Positions 15,126 to 18,447 of a DNA stretch of 18,447 nt are shown piece by piece. The notes beneath the pieces are model-generated. The model did no database searches and was not told the DNA's origin. It saw nothing but the letters and a program-made list of their open reading frames with translations. Source of the stretch: Xanthobacteraceae bacterium (GTDB lineage: Bacteria > Pseudomonadota > Alphaproteobacteria > Rhizobiales > Xanthobacteraceae). The stretch lies in the NCBI GenBank assembly GCA_019746355.1, contig JAIESC010000207.1, forward strand, positions 1 through 18,447, in the 5' to 3' direction. A program made the position numbers and the translations under genes. Numbering within the stretch: position 1 is the stretch's first letter; each line of letters begins with the position of its first letter.

Positions 15126-16700
15126 TTGTTCGACAATCTGTCGGAACGGCTCTCCGGCATTCTCGACACCCTGACGCGGCGCGGCGCGCTGCGGGCCGAG
15201 GATGTCGACCTCGCCATGCGCGAGGTCCGCCGCGCGCTGCTCGAGGCCGACGTGGCGCTCGACGTGGCGCGCGCCTTCATCGACCAGATCAGGAAGCGCG
15301 CGGTCGGCGTCGAGGTCCTCAAGTCGGTGACGCCGGGCCAGATGGTCGTGAAGATCGTGCACGACGAGCTGGTCGCGACGCTCGGCGCGGAACCGCAGCC
15401 GATCGATCTCAACGCGGTCGCGCCCGTGCCGATCATGATGGTCGGCCTGCAGGGCTCCGGCAAAACCACCACCACCGCGAAGCTTGCCAAGCGCCTCACC
15501 GAGCGCGGCAACCGCAAGGTGCTGATGGCCTCGCTCGACACGAGGCGGCCGGCGGCGATGGAGCAGCTCGCCGTCCTCGGCCAGCAGGTCAACGTGCAGA
15601 CGCTGCCGATCGTCGAGGGGCAGTCGCCGGTGCAGATCGCGGGCCGCGCGATCCAGGCGGCGAAGCTCGGCGGCTTTGACGTCGTGCTGCTCGACACCGC
15701 CGGCCGTATCACGCTCGACGAGGCGATGATGGCCGAGGCTGCCGAAGTGAAGCAGGCTGCCGCGCCGCATGAAATTCTTCTGGTGGCCGACAGCCTCACC
15801 GGCCAGGACGCGGTCAATCTCGCGCGCTCGTTCGACGAGCGCGTAGGCCTGACCGGCATCGTGCTCACGCGCGTCGACGGCGACGGCCGCGGCGGCGCGG
15901 CGCTGTCGATGCGCGCGGTCACCGGTAAGCCGATCAAGCTCATTGGCACCGGCGAGCGCATGGATGCGCTCGAGGACTTCGACCCGGGCCGCATCGCCGG
16001 CCGCATCCTCGGCATGGGCGACATCGTCACGCTGGTCGAGAAGGCCGCCGCCAACATCGACCGCGAGCAGGCGATGCGGCAGGCCGAGAAGATGCGCAAG
16101 GGTCAGTTCGACCTGAGCGATCTTCGCGAGCAGCTCGTCGGCATGGCGAAGATGGGCGGCATGACCGGGCTGATGGCGATGATGCCCGGCGTCGCCAAAA
16201 TCAAGAGCCAGATGGCCGAGCGCAATCTCGACGACAGCATTCTCAAGCGCCAGATGGCGATCATCGACTCGATGACGCCGGGCGAGCGCAAGCAGCCGGA
16301 CGTTCTGAAGGCCAGCCGCAAGAAGCGCATCGCCGCGGGCTCCGGCACCAAGGTCGAGGAGATCAACAAGCTCCTGAAGATGCACCGCACGATGGCCGAC
16401 ATGATGAAGGTCATGGGCGGCGGCCGGGCGCGCGGGCCGATGGCCGGTTTGGCGCAGATGCTCGGGCTCGGCGGCGGCATGCCGTCGCCGGAAGAGATGG
16501 CGAAGCTTGCGCAGCAGATGCCGGGCGGCGCGGGCGGTTTGCCGCCGAACATTCCCGGACTGCCGCCGGCCGCGCCGGGCGGCGGCCCGAACATTCCAGG
16601 ACTTCCGGGCCTCGGGAAATTCCCGGGCCTTGGCGGCGGAGGCGGCGGCAAGCTGCCGACGCCGGGCGGTTTGCCGCCGGACTTCTTCAAGAAGAAATGA
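15126..16700 (+). CDS. ffh: Signal recognition particle protein Ffh
   Basis: SRP54 GTPase that binds SRP RNA and signal sequences, then pairs with FtsY to deliver ribosomes to the membrane. The 524-residue product has an N domain (1-85) and a G domain with GLQGSGKTT (107-115), DTAGR (190-194) and TRVDGDGRGG (248-257; TRVD replaces the usual TKxD and is common in Ffh). A methionine-rich M domain (about 300-435) follows, with the RNA-binding segment around the S-R-K/R-R-I-A-x-G-S-G-T motif at roughly 398-411. A tail of about 80 residues is rich in Gly, Pro and Met, repeats NIPGLP twice, and ends FFKKK. Translation begins at TTG. It is the first gene of ffh-rpsP-rimM-trmD. Confidence 0.97.
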   Translation: MFDNLSERLSGILDTLTRRGALRAEDVDLAMREVRRALLEADVALDVARAFIDQIRKRAVGVEVLKSVTPGQMVVKIVHDELVATLGAEPQPIDLNAVAPVPIMMVGLQGSGKTTTTAKLAKRLTERGNRKVLMASLDTRRPAAMEQLAVLGQQVNVQTLPIVEGQSPVQIAGRAIQAAKLGGFDVVLLDTAGRITLDEAMMAEAAEVKQAAAPHEILLVADSLTGQDAVNLARSFDERVGLTGIVLTRVDGDGRGGAALSMRAVTGKPIKLIGTGERMDALEDFDPGRIAGRILGMGDIVTLVEKAAANIDREQAMRQAEKMRKGQFDLSDLREQLVGMAKMGGMTGLMAMMPGVAKIKSQMAERNLDDSILKRQMAIIDSMTPGERKQPDVLKASRKKRIAAGSGTKVEEINKLLKMHRTMADMMKVMGGGRARGPMAGLAQMLGLGGGMPSPEEMAKLAQQMPGGAGGLPPNIPGLPPAAPGGGPNIPGLPGLGKFPGLGGGGGGKLPTPGGLPPDFFKKK

Positions 16701-16725
16701 AATGAAGACGAAACCCACCCACCCC

Positions 16726-16858
16726 GTCATTCCGGGGCGGCCCCGTCAGCGCGTTAACGCGCGTCTTCGACGCGCTATGGGGCCGAACCCGGAATCCAGA
16801 TACAGACGAGATCGGTACTGGATTCCGGGTTCGCCGCTTCGCGGCGCCCCGGAATGAC
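16726..16858. repeat. Nested palindromic repeat between ffh and rpsP, with a three-arm hairpin module inside
   Basis: The outer arms GTCATTCCGGGGCG (16726-16739) and 16845-16858 are exact reverse complements. Inner arms GAACCCGGAATCCAG (16785-16799) and 16818-16832 are also exact. Inside the left half, GGCCCC (16739-16744) pairs with GGGGCC (16779-16784) and encloses GCGC-GTTAAC-GCGC-GTCTTCGAC-GCGC (16749-16775). A closely matching module lies at 17818-17844. I recall the GTCATTCCGGGGCG family as a common intergenic repeat in Bradyrhizobium-type genomes. It lies between two co-oriented operon genes and ends 28 bases before rpsP. Confidence 0.85.
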
Positions 16859-16886
16859 ACCTGCCTTGTAGAGAAAGGAAACTTAG

Positions 16887-17240
16887 ATGCCTGTCGTTAT
16901 CCGCATGGCCCGCGCTGGAACCAAGAAGCGGCCGTTCTATCACATCGTCGCCGCCGACAGCCGCGCGCCGCGCGACGGCCGCTTCATCGAGCGGCTCGGC
17001 TACTTCAATCCGCTGCTGCCGAAGGACAAGGAAGACCGCCTCAAGCTCGACCTCGACAAGGTCAAGGACTGGATGAAGAAGGGCGCGCAGCCGTCCGATC
17101 GCGTGATGCGCTTCCTCGACAAGGCCGGCGTCGCCAAGCGCGAAGCGCGCAACAATCCGGAGAAGGCGGTGCCGCGCAAGGAGCGGAAGGCGCGCGCCGA
17201 AGAGGCCGCGAAGGCCGCCGCTGCCGCGCCCAAGGCCTGA
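16887..17240 (+). CDS. rpsP: 30S ribosomal protein S16
   Basis: Small-subunit ribosomal protein needed for 30S assembly. The 117-residue product starts [20 protein letters not shown], with [21 protein letters not shown] next, both diagnostic. A core of about 80 residues is followed by a Lys/Ala/Glu-rich extension of about 35 residues ending AAAAAPKA, as in many alphaproteobacteria. AAGGAA (16875-16880) lies six bases before the ATG. It sits between ffh and rimM, as expected for this operon. The upstream nested palindrome would be in the ffh-rpsP transcript. Confidence 0.97.
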   Translation: MPVVIRMARAGTKKRPFYHIVAADSRAPRDGRFIERLGYFNPLLPKDKEDRLKLDLDKVKDWMKKGAQPSDRVMRFLDKAGVAKREARNNPEKAVPRKERKARAEEAAKAAAAAPKA

Positions 17241-17257
17241 CGTCGATGTAGCGCGCC

Positions 17258-17761
17258 GTGGCCGACCGCATCTGCGTTGCCCAGATCGGCGCCGCGCACG
17301 GCATCCGCGGCGAGGTGCGGCTGCGGTCGTTCACCGAGGACCCGATGGCGATCACGTCATACGGTCCGCTGCAAAGCGAGGACGGCACGCGGCGTTTCGA
17401 GATCGAGACGCTGCGGCCGTCGAAGGATCATTTCGTGGCGCGGCTTGCGGGCATCAACGACCGCAATGCCGCCGAGGCGCTGACCAACCTCAAGCTCTAC
17501 GTTGCGCGCGACAAGCTGCCGCCGGCCGCGGAGGGCGAGTTCTATCACGCCGATCTGGTCGGGCTCACTGCCGTGACGCCGGACGGTGCCTCGCTTGGCA
17601 CCGTGACGGCGATCCACAATTTCGGCGCGGGCGACGTGATCGAGATCAAGCCCGGAAGCGGCGGCGAGACGCTGCTGGTGCCGTTCACCGACACCGCGGT
17701 GCCGGAGATAGACATCGCCGCCGGCCGCATGGTCGTCGTGCCGCTTCCTGCCGTGGAGTAG
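17258..17761 (+). CDS. rimM: Ribosome maturation factor RimM
   Basis: Binds ribosomal protein S19 in the 30S head and assists 16S rRNA processing and assembly. The 167-residue product has the N-terminal beta-barrel ([21 protein letters not shown], residues 5-25, containing the conserved GxHGxRGEV block) and a C-terminal PRC barrel from about residue 90 ([12 protein letters not shown] and [10 protein letters not shown], ending [15 protein letters not shown]). It starts with GTG: an in-frame TAG lies only six bases upstream at 17249-17251, so no earlier start is possible. The gap after rpsP is 17 bases and has no strong Shine-Dalgarno. Confidence 0.95.
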   Translation: MADRICVAQIGAAHGIRGEVRLRSFTEDPMAITSYGPLQSEDGTRRFEIETLRPSKDHFVARLAGINDRNAAEALTNLKLYVARDKLPPAAEGEFYHADLVGLTAVTPDGASLGTVTAIHNFGAGDVIEIKPGSGGETLLVPFTDTAVPEIDIAAGRMVVVPLPAVE

Positions 17762-17802
17762 CTGCTTGATGCGCGCGCCTGCCAAGCGGACCCCCACCCC
17801 AA

Positions 17803-17855
17803 CCCTCCCCCTCGAAAGGGCGTTCACGCCCGTCTTCGACGGGCTATGGGGAGGG
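17803..17855. repeat. Palindromic repeat between rimM and trmD, carrying the second copy of the three-arm module
   Basis: The outer arms CCCTCCCC (17803-17810) and GGGGAGGG (17848-17855) are exact complements. Inside lies GGGC-GTTCAC-GCCC-GTCTTCGAC-GGGC-TATGG (17818-17849). The matching module at 16749-16780 has GCGC in all three 4-base segments and GTTAAC in the first spacer; the rest of the GTCTTCGAC and TATGG text is identical. The outer palindromes of the two repeats are unrelated apart from a CCCC/GGGG clamp. It lies in the 129-base rimM-trmD gap. Confidence 0.8.
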
Positions 17856-17890
17856 AGCGGACCGCCCGAGTCGCACCACGTTTGCACGCG

Positions 17891-18447
17891 ATGGCTCGCA
17901 TGATCTGGCGCGCCACCGTTCTCACGATCTTCCCCGAGATGTTTCCGGGTCCGCTCGGCACGAGCCTTGCCGGCAAGGCGCTGGCCGGCGGATTGTGGTC
18001 GCTCGATGCGCGCGACATCCGGGTGCATGCCACCGACCGGCACGGCACCGTCGACGACACGCCGGCCGGCGGCGGGCCGGGCATGGTGATGAAGGCCGAC
18101 GTGCTGGCGCGGGCGATCGACGCGGTGCCGGTGGACAGCCGCCCTCGCCTGCTGATGAGCGCGCGCGGTCGGCCGCTGACCCAGTCGCGGGTTGCCGAGC
18201 TCGCCAAAGGCCCGGGCGTCGTCGCCGTGTGTGGCCGCTTCGAGGGCGTGGACGAGCGCGTCATCGCCGCGCGGAACCTGGAAGAGGTGTCGATCGGCGA
18301 CTATGTGCTGTCGGGCGGCGAAGTCGCGGCGCTGGTGCTGCTCGACGCCTGCGTCCGGCTCATTCCGGGCGTCATGGGCAAGGAGGCCTCGGGCGCCGAG
18401 GAAAGCTTCAGCGCGGGCCTGCTCGAATACCCGCAATACACCCGCCC
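17891..18447 (+). CDS. trmD: tRNA (guanine-N1)-methyltransferase TrmD, 3' end outside the window
   Basis: SPOUT-class methyltransferase that makes m1G37 in tRNAs reading CNN-type codons and so prevents +1 frameshifting. About 185 residues are present, and the frame is open to the window edge. Typical blocks are [19 protein letters not shown] at the start, [54 protein letters not shown] (in the trefoil-knot SAM site) and LLEYPQYTR at the edge. The catalytic Asp lies beyond the window. Two in-frame ATGs exist (17891 and 17900). The second gives MIWRATV, closer to the family norm, and neither has a clear Shine-Dalgarno. Confidence 0.95.
   Translation, partial: MARMIWRATVLTIFPEMFPGPLGTSLAGKALAGGLWSLDARDIRVHATDRHGTVDDTPAGGGPGMVMKADVLARAIDAVPVDSRPRLLMSARGRPLTQSRVAELAKGPGVVAVCGRFEGVDERVIAARNLEEVSIGDYVLSGGEVAALVLLDACVRLIPGVMGKEASGAEESFSAGLLEYPQYTR

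Noticed and set aside
14877..16730. Long minus-strand open frame running opposite ffh into the ceramidase-like gene
   Set aside because: Only the 14133-14876 part has family motifs. The rest is His/Arg/Ala-rich antisense of ffh.

Overview
This is a high-GC (roughly two thirds G+C by eye) alphaproteobacterial chromosome segment. Gene content and order point to the Hyphomicrobiales, close to Bradyrhizobium, Rhodopseudomonas or a related Xanthobacteraceae lineage. The placement rests on the blocks ccmABCDG, dapF-mtaB...ftsY...ispZ and ffh-rpsP-rimM-trmD, and on intergenic palindromes that I recall as typical of these genomes. No search could be run.

Layout: (1) 22-2871 (+), a compact cytochrome c maturation operon ccmA-ccmB-ccmC-ccmD-ccmG with start/stop overlaps. 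(2) 2902-10163, mostly minus strand. In transcription order it carries dapF (diaminopimelate epimerase), mtaB (tRNA methylthiotransferase), a PPOX-fold flavoprotein, ftsY (SRP receptor), a MATE exporter, ispZ/yciB and a small membrane-anchored unknown. One plus-strand gene, an RluA-family pseudouridine synthase (6629-7420), is wedged between the flavoprotein gene and ftsY. (3) 10164-14876, a more variable stretch: two secreted small proteins (GyrI-like and DUF2059), then the remains of two autotransporter genes lying 5' to 5' on opposite strands and joined at one breakpoint near 12371-12373, a double palindrome, and a CREST-family ceramidase-like membrane hydrolase. (4) 15126 to the end (+), ffh-rpsP-rimM-trmD, with trmD cut by the window edge.

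How the genes fit together: FtsY and Ffh are the two GTPases of SRP-dependent membrane protein targeting, here about 8.5 kb apart on opposite strands. RpsP, RimM, TrmD, MtaB and the RluA-type enzyme serve ribosome assembly and RNA modification. Ccm proteins export and attach heme to c-type cytochromes in the periplasm. DapF feeds lysine and peptidoglycan synthesis.

No phage, CRISPR array, transposase or defence locus is visible, and I do not see a complete undescribed multi-gene system. The two signals most worth pursuing are small. One is a hairpin module present twice in the ffh-rpsP-rimM-trmD operon. It has three 4-base segments that change together between copies, so that the middle one could pair with either neighbour, and it sits inside two different palindromic repeats. 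The other is the base-resolved inverted junction between the two broken autotransporter paralogues.
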